DNA from: Candidatus Cloacimonadota bacterium
GTDB lineage: Bacteria; Cloacimonadota; Cloacimonadia; Cloacimonadales; Cloacimonadaceae
NCBI GenBank assembly: GCA_027318475.1
Contig: DAHVPC010000007.1
Span: forward strand, 1 to 38,956
Length of the DNA stretch: 38,956 nucleotides
Direction of reading: 5' to 3'
This document shows, piece by piece, positions 1-8,977 of this stretch. A program made the translations under genes and the position numbers. Every line of letters begins with the position of its first letter. The stretch's first letter is position 1. The notes beneath the pieces are model-generated. The model had not been told where the DNA came from. It did not search any database and saw nothing but the letters and a program-made list of their open reading frames with translations.

Positions 1-5
1 CTTGG

Positions 6-87
6 CCTTAATCAAGTATTAATCAAGCCTTAATCAAGCGTTAATAGTTAAGGCTTGATTAAGGCTTGATTAAGACTTGATTAAGGC
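6..87. repeat. Palindromic 11-bp repeat array, copy 1
   Basis: Three 11-bp units of the type TTAATCAAGCC start at 8, 19 and 30. A 14-bp spacer follows, then three units in the opposite orientation (TTGATTAAGGC type) start at 55, 66 and 77. Read as a hairpin, arm 6-44 pairs with 48-86 around a TAG loop, giving 39 bp with two mismatches. The same architecture recurs at 9079 and 29058. There is no open reading frame and no T-run, and the array lies upstream of a plus-strand gene, so it does not look like an ordinary terminator. The function is unknown: operator array, nucleoid or segregation site, and dispersed palindromic repeat are all possible. The window begins at the element, so its left flank is unseen. 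Confidence 0.9.
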
Positions 88-485
88 TAATCTCCCAGGG
101 CCAGACCAAAAATCCCCAGATAAGAGTATGAGTTCTCCGCTGATTTCTCTACCGATTTCGCTGGTAAATCAATGGATTCAGGGTTTCAGGTTCATTATCC
201 CGCTCCCCTCTAAACCAGTTTGGCAGGGCCCAGATCCCCTCTTCCCAGTCCCTTGAAGTCTTCCTGTAATCAATAAGGTTACAACCTTGAGCAATTGGAA
301 TAAAACTTGCGTGGATTTGTATTTCAGATATCCCTAACCGATTTTTCGGCCCGTTGTTTCCCCATTGGTTGTAAAATGACCAAAAAAGTCGGCAGATCGC
401 TCCCCCATTTTGGGCGCCAACCGTCTATAGAAGTGTAGTTTCATAAGGAAAACCATTAACTGGAGTACGAGATAAGGAGTTTGCC
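88..485. other. Non-coding upstream region of the first secreted-protein gene
   Basis: No convincing gene is present in about 400 bp. The stretch is more AT-rich than the neighbouring genes and ends with an AAGGAG ribosome binding site at about 474-480, just before the ATG at 486. The promoter of that gene should lie here, but I cannot pick a -35/-10 pair with confidence. Confidence 0.6.
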
Positions 486-3449
486 ATGAGACGCTGTGTT
501 TTGACAACCTTGATCCTGCTGGCGGCGATATTCGCGCTGGCTCAGGAAATTCCTTTGCGCCAGGCCTGGAAGTTGGATTGGCGGGGCACTTATGTCCGCA
601 GCACCGACGGCTGCGTGATTGCCCTGTGGGAAGACACCGATGCCGGGGATACGGATATCTGGGCGCAGAAGCTCAATCCCTCGGGTGTGCCGCAATGGAC
701 GGAACCACGGATCATAGTCAGTGCTCCGGGCGTTCAGGAAATAGCGGCCTGCGTGCCAACCTCGGACAACAACTTCGTGGTGTTATACGAACAATCGGGA
801 AGGGATATCGATCAGGGCGTCCGGGTGCAAAAATTCAGTTCCAACGGCCAAGCTCTGTGGGGCGAAAACGGCGTGCAGATCAGCAGCGGTGGCGGCGCTT
901 TCGTCGAGACCAGCCTGGTCCCCAACACAAGCGGCGGAGTTTATGCGGTGTATGGCCGCAGTTATGGTTTCCACGATGTCATCGGCCAAAATCTGGACAG
1001 CTTTGGCAACCAGCTATGGACTGCCGGCGGGATCGTCCTGGCCAGCCATGCCAACAGCATAAACCTTGATTCGGCGGTGAGCGACGGCGAGGGCGGCCTC
1101 ATCGTCAATGTAAACAAACCGCAGGGCAGCATCCGCTATACCGAACTGACCCGCTTTTCACCGCAAGGCACGGTGATCGGCAATAATCCCATGCTGCCGC
1201 AATCTGCTTTTCCCGGACTCCGCTATTCCATACTGCGGGACGCCTCTGGCGAATATGTGCTCTGGAATGTAAACACCAATGCCAATGGCGGCCTGATCCT
1301 GCAGCGGATGGACAACAGCGGCAATCTGCTGCTGCCCGCGCCTGTGACGGTATCACTGTCTGCCAATACCGAAGGCATGAATCCGCCAATCCTGAAACCT
1401 GTTTCCGAAGGCGGCCTGATGTTTGGCTACGAGGACACATCCGGTTATCTGGATGTCTATCTGAAGGTCCTGCGTCTGGACAACTCTTACGCTCCCGTTT
1501 GGGGATCCGCCGGAGTGCAGATTGCCAGCAGCGCTTCTTCGGGCTGGGTTTTCCGGAACCTGCAATTGGCGGTTACAGACGGCGGCGCGGCCTGGCTCAG
1601 CTTCGTGCAAAACAACGCGGAAGACACAGCCCAGGAATTGAAAACGCAGTATGTGTCTGCCGCGGGAAACCTGCCCTGGGGCGAAAATGGGATCACGCTC
1701 AGCGCTCCCAACCGTGATCTAACCATGCCCATGCCGGTGGCCTTTTCCGACCGGGGAATGTTCCTCTGGCGCGACCAAAGGGAAATGCAGAACGCCATCC
1801 GCAGGCAGGTTTTGAGCACCGGTGGCGCGACTTTCCAGGATCTGGGCGGATCTCCGTTGGTTTCGCGTCTCAATGGTTTCGCCGGAACGATCGGCGTGGC
1901 GGCCTTGCAAGACAGATATCTGGTGCTCTTTGTGGATATCCGCAACGGCTGGTTCAACACCTACTACCAGCTCTGCGACAGCGACATGAATCCACTTTTA
2001 GAGCCCAACGGCAGGCCGCTTTATCAGCCTTCAGAAATGCACTTGACCGATTTCAGGGTGTTCCCTTTGCCGGATAACAGCGTTGCTATCCTCTACCGCG
2101 CTATAGATTACGGTGGGCAGAACCTGGCGTACCATCTGCAAAAGATCGACGCGCAGGGCAATACACTGTACCCAGGATATGGCGTCCAGATTACCCAGAA
2201 TTTGTATGTCGAGTCAGACATCCGCATCAGCAGCAGCGGCGAAGACATCTACATCGGTTGGACGCAGGGTTCCTATCCCCAGGAGTATCTGATGGGGCAA
2301 CGGATCACGAACGGACAAGCGTTGTGGGGTCCGGAAGGCAGGGTCTTGATCCAAATGCCTGATGCCGTCAACATCACTTTGGTGAGCATTCAGGACAGGT
2401 TTTTCACTTTCAATGCCAGCGATGCGAATACCGATGCAGCCCATGGCTGCGTCCTGAGAATCGATGCCAACGGCGATCCTGAAGCGGGCTGGCCAGCCCT
2501 GGGGATCGAGGTTGTGAACGCAGACGGATATATTCACGACTATTCCCCTTCGACCGTCAGGCTTGGCGACGACCTCGTGGTTTTCTTCATCACCAGGCCC
2601 TCATATGACATAGTGCTGGCGCAGCGCATCACTCCAGCCGGAACCAAGCTTTGGACCGACTCTGGTATCCAAATGCCGTTTAGCAACATCCAGAGCCTGG
2701 TGAAAGCGGATGACGGCCTCATCCTTCTCTATTCCGCGCAATTCGAACCGCAGGACCTGCGTTTGCAGAAATTGGGAGGAAACGGCAACCTGCTCTATGG
2801 CGCAGAAGGCCATCCAGTGGGAGCCGGAATGGAATCCCTGAACGATGCGACCCTTCTGCGCTTCGCCAATGGAAGCCTGGCCTGCCTCTGGACGGATTAC
2901 AGGCCGGGATCTGACTACGACCGGGATCTTTACATCAGGCACATCAACCCGCAGGGAATCGCCATGGGCTCTTGCCCCGCCACGCTTTGCGGAGCCTGGC
3001 TGGAACAGGATCATATCCAAGCGGACGTGATCGGTAACTCCGCTTTGGTGGCTTGGAACGACGCCCGAGCCGGGATCCTGGACTCCGAATACTATGTTTC
3101 CGCGATCTACGCCACACGCGTCAACAGCGCCTGGGTCGAGGTTTCCGATCCCGTTGCGCCTGCGCTTGATCAGCCCGCACTCCATCAGAACTATCCCAAT
3201 CCTTTCAATCCCGAAACGACCATCGCGTTCAGCTTGCCAGAAGCCGGAATCGCCGATCTGGCGGTGTTTAACCAGAAAGGCCAAATGGTGAGGAGCCTGG
3301 TTTCCGGCCAACTGTTACCGGCTGGCGCTAGTTCCTTGGTCTGGGATGGACGCGACGATCAGGGGAATCCGGTGAGCAGCGGGATCTATTTCAGCCGCCT
3401 GACCTGCGCGGGAAGAAGCGTTTCGCGCAAGATGGTGCTGATCAAGTGA
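486..3449 (+). CDS. Secreted propeller-like protein with C-terminal sorting domain
   Basis: The 987-residue protein begins with a signal peptide (MRRCVLTTLILLAAIFALAQ). Its last 85 or so residues form a FlgD-like/type IX sorting module: NYPNPFNPETTIAF, NQKGQMVRSL, then SSGIYFSRL and a basic end. The body repeats strands of the form L(x)3G(x)2LWG(x)3G(x)2I, for example SSNGQALWGENGVQI, which suggests a beta-propeller-like fold. No catalytic motif is visible. The start is set by AAGGAG six bases before ATG. It is predicted to be exported to the outer surface or medium, and its role is unknown. It is convergent with the ABC exporter operon, only about 30 bp from it, with no clear terminator between them. 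Confidence 0.85.
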   Translation: MRRCVLTTLILLAAIFALAQEIPLRQAWKLDWRGTYVRSTDGCVIALWEDTDAGDTDIWAQKLNPSGVPQWTEPRIIVSAPGVQEIAACVPTSDNNFVVLYEQSGRDIDQGVRVQKFSSNGQALWGENGVQISSGGGAFVETSLVPNTSGGVYAVYGRSYGFHDVIGQNLDSFGNQLWTAGGIVLASHANSINLDSAVSDGEGGLIVNVNKPQGSIRYTELTRFSPQGTVIGNNPMLPQSAFPGLRYSILRDASGEYVLWNVNTNANGGLILQRMDNSGNLLLPAPVTVSLSANTEGMNPPILKPVSEGGLMFGYEDTSGYLDVYLKVLRLDNSYAPVWGSAGVQIASSASSGWVFRNLQLAVTDGGAAWLSFVQNNAEDTAQELKTQYVSAAGNLPWGENGITLSAPNRDLTMPMPVAFSDRGMFLWRDQREMQNAIRRQVLSTGGATFQDLGGSPLVSRLNGFAGTIGVAALQDRYLVLFVDIRNGWFNTYYQLCDSDMNPLLEPNGRPLYQPSEMHLTDFRVFPLPDNSVAILYRAIDYGGQNLAYHLQKIDAQGNTLYPGYGVQITQNLYVESDIRISSSGEDIYIGWTQGSYPQEYLMGQRITNGQALWGPEGRVLIQMPDAVNITLVSIQDRFFTFNASDANTDAAHGCVLRIDANGDPEAGWPALGIEVVNADGYIHDYSPSTVRLGDDLVVFFITRPSYDIVLAQRITPAGTKLWTDSGIQMPFSNIQSLVKADDGLILLYSAQFEPQDLRLQKLGGNGNLLYGAEGHPVGAGMESLNDATLLRFANGSLACLWTDYRPGSDYDRDLYIRHINPQGIAMGSCPATLCGAWLEQDHIQADVIGNSALVAWNDARAGILDSEYYVSAIYATRVNSAWVEVSDPVAPALDQPALHQNYPNPFNPETTIAFSLPEAGIADLAVFNQKGQMVRSLVSGQLLPAGASSLVWDGRDDQGNPVSSGIYFSRLTCAGRSVSRKMVLIK

Positions 3450-3481
3450 ACTAACGCAGCCAGGCCAGGATTCAGGCTACC

Positions 3482-5233
3482 CTATTTCAAATGTTCGTGC
3501 AGGAAGTCGTGATATTCCTGGTTGTTGAAGACGAGTTCGTCGTGCGTGCCCTGATGCGCGCGCCCCTCTGAATCGATGAACAGCACGCGGTCCACGTAAT
3601 GCAGGGTGGAGAGGCGGTGCGAGATCACGATGGCCGCGATGCCGGGATAGTGGATGTTGATATCCTGCCAGAGTTTTTCCTCGTTCTCCGCGTCCAGTGA
3701 GGCGGTAATGTCGTCCAGGATCAGCAATTGCGGCCGTTTGATCAGAGCCCGGGCGATGGTCACGCGTTGTTTCTGCCCGCCGGAAACGCCCAAACCGCGC
3801 TGCCCGACTTTGGTCTGTTCCCGTTCCGGAAAAGCCGCGATCTCCTGCTCCAGTTGCGAGGCGCGCACCGCAGTCTGATATTCCTCATCCGTAGCCCCAT
3901 CCACCGCGAAAAGCACATTGTCCTTGATCGTCCCGGTAAACAGGACCGGATCTTGCGGCACATAGGCGATCAGGTCGCGCAGGTCATTCAGGTCGATCTT
4001 CTGAAGCGGTATGCCGTTGAAGGTGATCGCGCCTGAATCCGGCTGCAGCAGACCCAGCACGAGATTGGCGACCGTGCTCTTCCCCGCTCCGGTGGAACCA
4101 AGGATCAATAGACGTTCGCCCTTCCGCAGGTCGAAACTGCAATCCCGAATGGCAGGCTCGCTTTTGTCGGGATAAGTGCAGTCCACGTTCTCGAAGCGCA
4201 ATTCCTGCAGTTCCGCGGGCTTCTCGGTGCCGGACCAGGTGTCGTTGAAACTGGGGTAATCCTTCATGTCCTCCAGGCGGTCGATATTCACGAAGGCCTG
4301 TTTGCCGGAAACGAAGAGTTGCGGCAGGTCCAACAGCGGATAGATCATCATGCTGAGGTAGGAATAGAACATGTAGAAGGTGCCCACCGTGATCCTGCCT
4401 TTCACGGCCATATAACCGCCGAAGAGGATGACGCCGATCTGGGCGAAGTAGTCGATATACTCGTAGATCAGGTGCAGCACGGCATTGAGTTTCACCACGC
4501 TCATCTCGGTCTTGAAACGGCGCGCCAGCGCGGTATCGAAAAAGCGGTTGTACTTTTCCTCGCTGACGAAGGCTTTCACGATGCGGATGCCGGAGAAACT
4601 CATCTCCAACTGGTTGTTGATATTGCTGATCGCTTGCTGGTTGCGCTCGAAGTTCTTGTACAGCCGGTCCGAGGTGAAGTAGAAGACCACCATCATCAGC
4701 GGCAGCGGTGCCACCGAAAGCAAGGTCAGGCGAGGGCTGATGCCAAACATCACCACCAGCGAAAACATGATCAGGCTGAAGGAATTCAGCGCCCGGAAGA
4801 TCCCGGAGCAGAGGAACCAGCTGATCTTCGGGAAATCGCTGAGGTCGTCCGTAAGCCGCGTAACCACGTCGCCGGTGCGGTATTTCTGGAAAAAGCGGAA
4901 GTCCTTGGTGACCACGAAACGGAAGTAAAACATGCGCAGGAAGTGCTCGAAACGGATGTTCACCCAACCCCGGAAGGCAGGATAGAAACCGGTGACGAAC
5001 TGCGCGAAACCCAGTCCCAACAAGATCCAGATGATGCGGTTGACCTCGTCCATGGGGGCAGGATATTTGCCTGGATTGGAGAGGATGTTGCGCAGCAGGT
5101 CGATCAGCCTGCCAAACACGATGGGATGGGCGATGGAGACCGCCGAACTGCCCAAGGTGAAAAAGAGCATGATGATCAGGAACCATTTCTGGTGCGTCCA
5201 CTGGCGGATGATCCACTTAACGTGCTTATTCAC
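3482..5233 (-). CDS. ABC exporter half-transporter with degenerate ATP site
   Basis: This 583-residue protein has an N-terminal membrane domain (about 1-310, roughly six helices) fused to an ATPase domain (about 340-580). Visible motifs are Walker A (GSTGAGKST), Q-loop (VPQDPVLF), signature (VSGGQKQR), Walker B (LLILDDITASLD) and H-loop (SHRLS). The residue after the Walker B aspartate is Asp, where active exporters have the catalytic Glu. This is typical of the degenerate subunit of heterodimeric exporters such as the TM287/288 and BmrCD type. The start is GTG and overlaps the stop of the upstream partner by 8 bp, so translation is probably coupled. The substrate (drug, lipid or peptide) cannot be read from sequence. 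Confidence 0.93.
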   Translation of the reverse strand: MNKHVKWIIRQWTHQKWFLIIMLFFTLGSSAVSIAHPIVFGRLIDLLRNILSNPGKYPAPMDEVNRIIWILLGLGFAQFVTGFYPAFRGWVNIRFEHFLRMFYFRFVVTKDFRFFQKYRTGDVVTRLTDDLSDFPKISWFLCSGIFRALNSFSLIMFSLVVMFGISPRLTLLSVAPLPLMMVVFYFTSDRLYKNFERNQQAISNINNQLEMSFSGIRIVKAFVSEEKYNRFFDTALARRFKTEMSVVKLNAVLHLIYEYIDYFAQIGVILFGGYMAVKGRITVGTFYMFYSYLSMMIYPLLDLPQLFVSGKQAFVNIDRLEDMKDYPSFNDTWSGTEKPAELQELRFENVDCTYPDKSEPAIRDCSFDLRKGERLLILGSTGAGKSTVANLVLGLLQPDSGAITFNGIPLQKIDLNDLRDLIAYVPQDPVLFTGTIKDNVLFAVDGATDEEYQTAVRASQLEQEIAAFPEREQTKVGQRGLGVSGGQKQRVTIARALIKRPQLLILDDITASLDAENEEKLWQDINIHYPGIAAIVISHRLSTLHYVDRVLFIDSEGRAHQGTHDELVFNNQEYHDFLHEHLK

Positions 5234-6989
5234 CGTTCCGCTCCGTAGCGATCAGCTGGAGTTCCACAAGTTTGCGGTACTCGGCGGAAAGCTCCATCAA
5301 TTGGGTGTGCGTGCCGCGATGGATGATCTCGCCATCCTGGTAAAAGAGGATCTCGTCGGCGTCCAGCACCGAAGTCAGCCGGTGCGCCACCACCACCGCC
5401 GTTTTATCGGAAAACACGGTGTGCATGCTGCGCTGGATCTTGGCCTCGGTTTGCGGATCGATGGAGGCGGTCGCCTCGTCCATGATGATCAGTTCCGCCT
5501 CGAAAGCCAGAGCCCGGGCGAAGCTGATCAATTGCTTCTCGCCTTGGGAAACGTTCTGTCCGCGCTCCGCCAATTCGCTGTCCAGGCCAAGGTTCTGGCC
5601 CTGGATAAACTCGTCCAGTTGCACGATGTTGATCGCTTCCTGCACTTTTTGCACCGGCACCGTGTCGTTGTAAACGCGCACGTTTTCCAGAATGCTGCCC
5701 GGGAAGAGGAAGATGTCCTGTAAAATCAGCCCGATCTTGCGGCGCCAGGCGCGGAACTCGATCTCGTCGAGTGGCACGCCGTCGATCAGGATGCGACCTT
5801 TCTGGATGGGATAGAAGCCGCAGAGCAAGCTCACCGTGGTGGTCTTGCCGCTGCCCGAAGCTCCGACCAGAGCGATTTTGGCGCCCTTGGGTATGGTGAA
5901 GGAAACGTCCTTGAGGATCCAGTCCTCGTCCTTGTAAGCGAACCACACGTGGTCGAAGCGGATTTCGTGTTCGAAAGAGGGAATTTTGGTGCCGGTGAAG
6001 ATCTCTTCCTCGGAGCCCAGTTCCGTGAGTTCCAATATGCGTTTCAGGGACACGAAAGCCCGCTGGATCTGCATCACGTTTTCCGAGATCTGCATCAGCG
6101 GCCACATCATGCGGAAGATGTAGTCCACAAACACGATCAGCGTGCCCAGGGTCACCGCTCCGGCGATGATCCGCGGCGCCATCATGCGGATGATCAGCAC
6201 CAGGAACAGCACCTCGAAAAACAGCATGAACACGCTTTGTGAGCCATACTCCAGAAACGAAGTGCGCGTCTCCAGGCGGTATTTATCGGCCGAAGCCTGT
6301 TTCAGGTCTTCATACACCCGCTCCTGCCGGTTCAATGCCTGGATGATCTGCATGCCCTGCACGTAGTCGGTAATCTTGGCGCTGAGCAGCGCGTATTTTT
6401 CCCGGATCAGCCGGTAAAACTTGGAAAGGTATTTGATCAGGAAATAGTAGCCCACGATCGCTACGCCCATGAGGGGAAAAATGTAGGCTGCCACGCGCCA
6501 TTCGCGCACGAACATGACGATGAACACCCCGATGAAGAACAGCACATTGCCGATGATGCGGATGGACAGCTCGGAAAACAGCGCTTTCACGCGCTCGCTG
6601 TCGCTTTCCACGCGGGCGATCAGTTCGCCCACCTGCCTCTGGTTGAACCAGTCCACGGGCAGGGTCAAAAGGTGGCGGAAGACCTTGGCCTTGAAGTTGG
6701 TGATGATTTTGATGCCCAGGCGCGAAAGCAGCACGATCTGCAGATAGGAGAGCAGGCCCGAAACCACCACCACGCCGATGAACAGCAAGCCGTACTGGTA
6801 CATCAGCGCGACGTTGCCGCTGGGTATGCTCTTGTCCACGATCGCCGCCAGGATCAGGGGATAGATCAGCTGCAGCGAGGAAGTGAGCAGCATCGCGAAC
6901 AGCCCGAAGCCGAGCAGGCCCAAGTCCTTTTTTACATAGGGAAAAAGGAGCTTGAGATAGAAAAGGGTGCTTTGCTTGCGTTCGGACAT
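5226..6989 (-). CDS. ABC exporter half-transporter with catalytic Walker B
   Basis: An inner-membrane exporter half of 587 residues, with a six-helix membrane domain followed by an ATPase domain. Motifs are Walker A (GASGSGKTT), Q-loop (ILQDIFLFPGS), signature (NVSQGEKQ), Walker B with catalytic Glu (LIIMDEATASID) and H-loop (VAHRL). The signature departs from LSGGQ. In a heterodimer it would face the partner's Asp-type Walker B, so both defects fall in the same composite site. The ORF track starts at a TTG at 7016, but AAGGAAG just before the ATG at 6989 supports MSERKQ as the true start. The tRNA-Pro CCA end is only 27 nt upstream on the same strand, so a shared transcript is possible. Confidence 0.93.
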   Translation of the reverse strand: MSERKQSTLFYLKLLFPYVKKDLGLLGFGLFAMLLTSSLQLIYPLILAAIVDKSIPSGNVALMYQYGLLFIGVVVVSGLLSYLQIVLLSRLGIKIITNFKAKVFRHLLTLPVDWFNQRQVGELIARVESDSERVKALFSELSIRIIGNVLFFIGVFIVMFVREWRVAAYIFPLMGVAIVGYYFLIKYLSKFYRLIREKYALLSAKITDYVQGMQIIQALNRQERVYEDLKQASADKYRLETRTSFLEYGSQSVFMLFFEVLFLVLIIRMMAPRIIAGAVTLGTLIVFVDYIFRMMWPLMQISENVMQIQRAFVSLKRILELTELGSEEEIFTGTKIPSFEHEIRFDHVWFAYKDEDWILKDVSFTIPKGAKIALVGASGSGKTTTVSLLCGFYPIQKGRILIDGVPLDEIEFRAWRRKIGLILQDIFLFPGSILENVRVYNDTVPVQKVQEAINIVQLDEFIQGQNLGLDSELAERGQNVSQGEKQLISFARALAFEAELIIMDEATASIDPQTEAKIQRSMHTVFSDKTAVVVAHRLTSVLDADEILFYQDGEIIHRGTHTQLMELSAEYRKLVELQLIATERNGE

Positions 6990-7016
6990 TGGCTTCCTTG
7001 TCGAATATAAAAACAA

Positions 7017-7094
7017 TGGTCGGGATGAGAGGATTCGAACCTCCGACTTCTCGGTCCCGAACCGAGCGCGCTAACCGGACTGCGCTACATCCCG
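7017..7094 (-). tRNA. tRNA-Pro (anticodon CGG)
   Basis: Reading the minus strand, the acceptor arm CGGGATG pairs with CATCCCG. The anticodon arm is CTCGG-TTCGGGA-CCGAG, with anticodon CGG reading the proline codon CCG. The T arm contains GGTTCGAATCC, followed by discriminator A and an encoded CCA. Length is 78 nt with CCA. It lies between the DUF4097-type gene and the ABC exporter operon, all on the same strand. Confidence 0.97.
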
Positions 7095-7101
7095 ACCGGT
7101 T

Positions 7102-7123
7102 TGGCTCAAACTTTGTTGAGCCA
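7102..7123 (-). other. Stem-loop between DUF4097-type gene and tRNA-Pro
   Basis: A perfect 8-bp stem (TGGCTCAA/TTGAGCCA) with a six-base loop lies between the stop of the minus-strand solenoid gene and the tRNA. There is no T-run after it, so it may be a weak or factor-dependent terminator, or a processing signal. Confidence 0.35.
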
Positions 7124-7139
7124 GCTATCTGTCAAGAAC

Positions 7140-8591
7140 TTATTCTTTACCGATAGCCTTGAGCAGGCGCTCCGCCTCCTCCGCGGTGATTTTGCCGGCT
7201 TCCAGCATTTCCAGGATCTTGATCCGGCTGCGTTCGTCGACCTCACTCTTTTCGCGGCTGCTCATTCCTTTGCCAGCTTTGCCGAAAGCCGATTCCATGG
7301 TTTTGTGCACATAGTCCTTGATGGACTCGGGATCAAAGAATTCGTGGTGGAACTCGAAACCCTTGCCGCCAAAGGGTCCGCGGAATTGCGCACGTTGCTC
7401 GCGAAACCGGGATTCGCCATCGCGGAAGGGGCCTTTCACCTTGCGGAAGATCTCTTTCAGGCCGTCGGCCAGCTCATCGCCCGCTTGTTCGACCACTTTG
7501 ATGACTTTGTCCTTGGTTTCCTGGACCTCAAACTCCTCGACCGCGGTCTTGAGCTTGGCGAGCGAAGCGGCGAGTTTTTCCTGGATATTGGTTTCAGCCA
7601 CGCTGTTGATGGCGCGTTCGATCGCCGCGGTGACTTTTTCCAGCGCCCTGAGCGCTTTTTCCTTGTCCTCTTCGCTCACGGACTTGCCGATCTGTTCTTT
7701 CAATTCCGCCAGTTTGAGGCTGATGAAACCAAATTCTGCCTTGCCTCCGGAACTGATCTTCACCGCTCCGTTTTCCGTACGGACGCTGATCCTGGCGCCG
7801 CCTTCGCCGCGACGGACGATTCTGCGGCCGCCTTCAGTAATGACCTCGGCATCGAGGTTGGCGGTCACGGAACCGTTTTCGGTCTCGGCCTGCAGTTCAA
7901 ACGCGAAATCTTCCGGCACGGACAGATGGATGCGGCCGTTTTCGCTGCTGAAACTGAACTCCCCGTTTTCCACAGGCAGGGTTTCGTAATAGATCAGGCC
8001 GTTTTCGGTGCTGATGTTCACCAGCGGAAAGGCTGCCTGGCGGATCTTGAGGGGGCTGTTCTCAGATTCCACCTCGAGTTTGCTGCCGCTGACCTTTTCC
8101 GCCACCAAGGGCCCGTTTTCCAGATCGATCTCAAATTCGCCGCTGCATTCGCGCAAACTGATCGGGCCGTTTTCCGCCTCGATGTGCGTATGGCCGGAGC
8201 ATTTCTCCAGCGAGACCGGGCCGTTTTCGTTGTGGATCACCAGAGGGCATTCCAGGCCTTGCACACTTAGCGGCCGCACTTCGGATGTCGCCACCACCAT
8301 GAGCTGTTGCGGAACGCGGATCTGCACCAGCGAACCGCGGCTCCCGGCCCATGATTCCGCCAGATGCGGAATTTCGTCCAGGACGATGGAAACCGTCTTT
8401 TCAAAGAGATTCACGTTGAAATATTCGGCGGTGTCGGTGCCGGAGACGAAAGAATGCAGGTTCAGTTCCGCCTCGATCTCGAACTGCCCGGTTTCTGAAG
8501 GGCTGATGAGCACTGGCGCCATGTGGTTTTCGATCTCCACCTTTTCCGCGCCGGTGAAGTCGTAGTTCAGGTTTATCTTGGCTGTTTTCAT
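7140..8591 (-). CDS. DUF4097-type beta-solenoid protein with C-terminal helical hairpin
   Basis: This 483-residue protein lacks a signal peptide. Residues from about 90 to 270 repeat a short strand pattern around ENGP/ENG (ENGPVSLEKCSG, ENGPISLRECSG, ENGPLVAEKVSG and others), as in the putative-adhesin DUF4097/YvlB-like beta-solenoids. A charged helical region follows (about 280-400). The protein closes with RIKILEMLEAGKITAEEAERLL, a small helical module common at the ends of YvlB-like proteins. Its start overlaps the stop of the DUF2089 gene by 4 bp (ATGA), and its AGGAGG lies inside the end of that gene, so the two are co-translated. In firmicutes such proteins belong to envelope-stress systems. 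The role here is an inference. Confidence 0.8.
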   Translation of the reverse strand: MKTAKINLNYDFTGAEKVEIENHMAPVLISPSETGQFEIEAELNLHSFVSGTDTAEYFNVNLFEKTVSIVLDEIPHLAESWAGSRGSLVQIRVPQQLMVVATSEVRPLSVQGLECPLVIHNENGPVSLEKCSGHTHIEAENGPISLRECSGEFEIDLENGPLVAEKVSGSKLEVESENSPLKIRQAAFPLVNISTENGLIYYETLPVENGEFSFSSENGRIHLSVPEDFAFELQAETENGSVTANLDAEVITEGGRRIVRRGEGGARISVRTENGAVKISSGGKAEFGFISLKLAELKEQIGKSVSEEDKEKALRALEKVTAAIERAINSVAETNIQEKLAASLAKLKTAVEEFEVQETKDKVIKVVEQAGDELADGLKEIFRKVKGPFRDGESRFREQRAQFRGPFGGKGFEFHHEFFDPESIKDYVHKTMESAFGKAGKGMSSREKSEVDERSRIKILEMLEAGKITAEEAERLLKAIGKE

Positions 8592-8947
8592 GATTTCCTC
8601 CTTGTGTCAATCATGTTGATGGCTTCCTCCACGGATATGAAGCCCTGCTCCAGATCGCTGAAGATATCGCTGAAATCAGTGGGGGAAGGCTCTTCCCTGG
8701 CGATCACCTTGATGATTTCCGCCAGACGGTTTTTTACGGTTGGATAGGAGATGCCGAGGCGCTTTTCCATCTCTTTGATGTTGCCGCCCACGGTGATGAA
8801 CAAACGTATAAACTCCAGCTGCGCCGGCTTCAAACCGGTCAGCCAGCTGTTGGTGAAGGTCCCCGTGAATCCCACTTCGCAGGCTGGGCAATAGAGTTCC
8901 CGGATCACCAGTTCCTTCTTGCAGATCGGGCAGGATGTCAATTCCAT
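8588..8947 (-). CDS. DUF2089 family zinc-ribbon/HTH protein
   Basis: The protein has about 119 residues. It begins with a zinc-ribbon pattern, CPICKKEL then CPACEVGF, followed by a helix-turn-helix-like segment (IKEMEKRLGISYPTVKNRLAEI). It ends in a short module (DLEQGFISVEEAINMI) that resembles the C-terminal module of the next protein. This arrangement matches the DUF2089 family, presumed DNA-binding regulators. The ORF track begins two codons upstream. AAGGAG touches that first ATG but sits six bases before the ATG at 8947, which I take as the start. It is the first gene of a two-gene operon. It may control its own promoter, since paired repeats lie just upstream. Confidence 0.85.
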   Translation of the reverse strand: MELTSCPICKKELVIRELYCPACEVGFTGTFTNSWLTGLKPAQLEFIRLFITVGGNIKEMEKRLGISYPTVKNRLAEIIKVIAREEPSPTDFSDIFSDLEQGFISVEEAINMIDTRRKS

Positions 8948-8977
8948 GATCATCTCCTTAATAATGTCAATGCCAAG

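Noticed and set aside
6-87. CRISPR array
   Set aside because: The 11-bp repeats are contiguous with no unique spacers and are arranged as inverted halves, and no cas genes are present.
3210-3446. Flagellar hook-capping FlgD homologues
   Set aside because: The FlgD-like Ig fold is here only the C-terminal sorting module of secreted proteins; no flagellar gene is in the window.
4319-5248. Plus-strand 309-codon ORF opposite the ABC exporter
   Set aside because: A shadow of a well-defined ABC transporter; its His/Glu/Asp-rich translation is typical of antisense reading.
7101-8270. Plus-strand 389-codon ORF opposite the DUF4097-type gene
   Set aside because: It begins next to the tRNA without a ribosome site, its composition is Phe/Ala/Asp-rich and low in complexity, and the opposite frame has clear family features and operon coupling.
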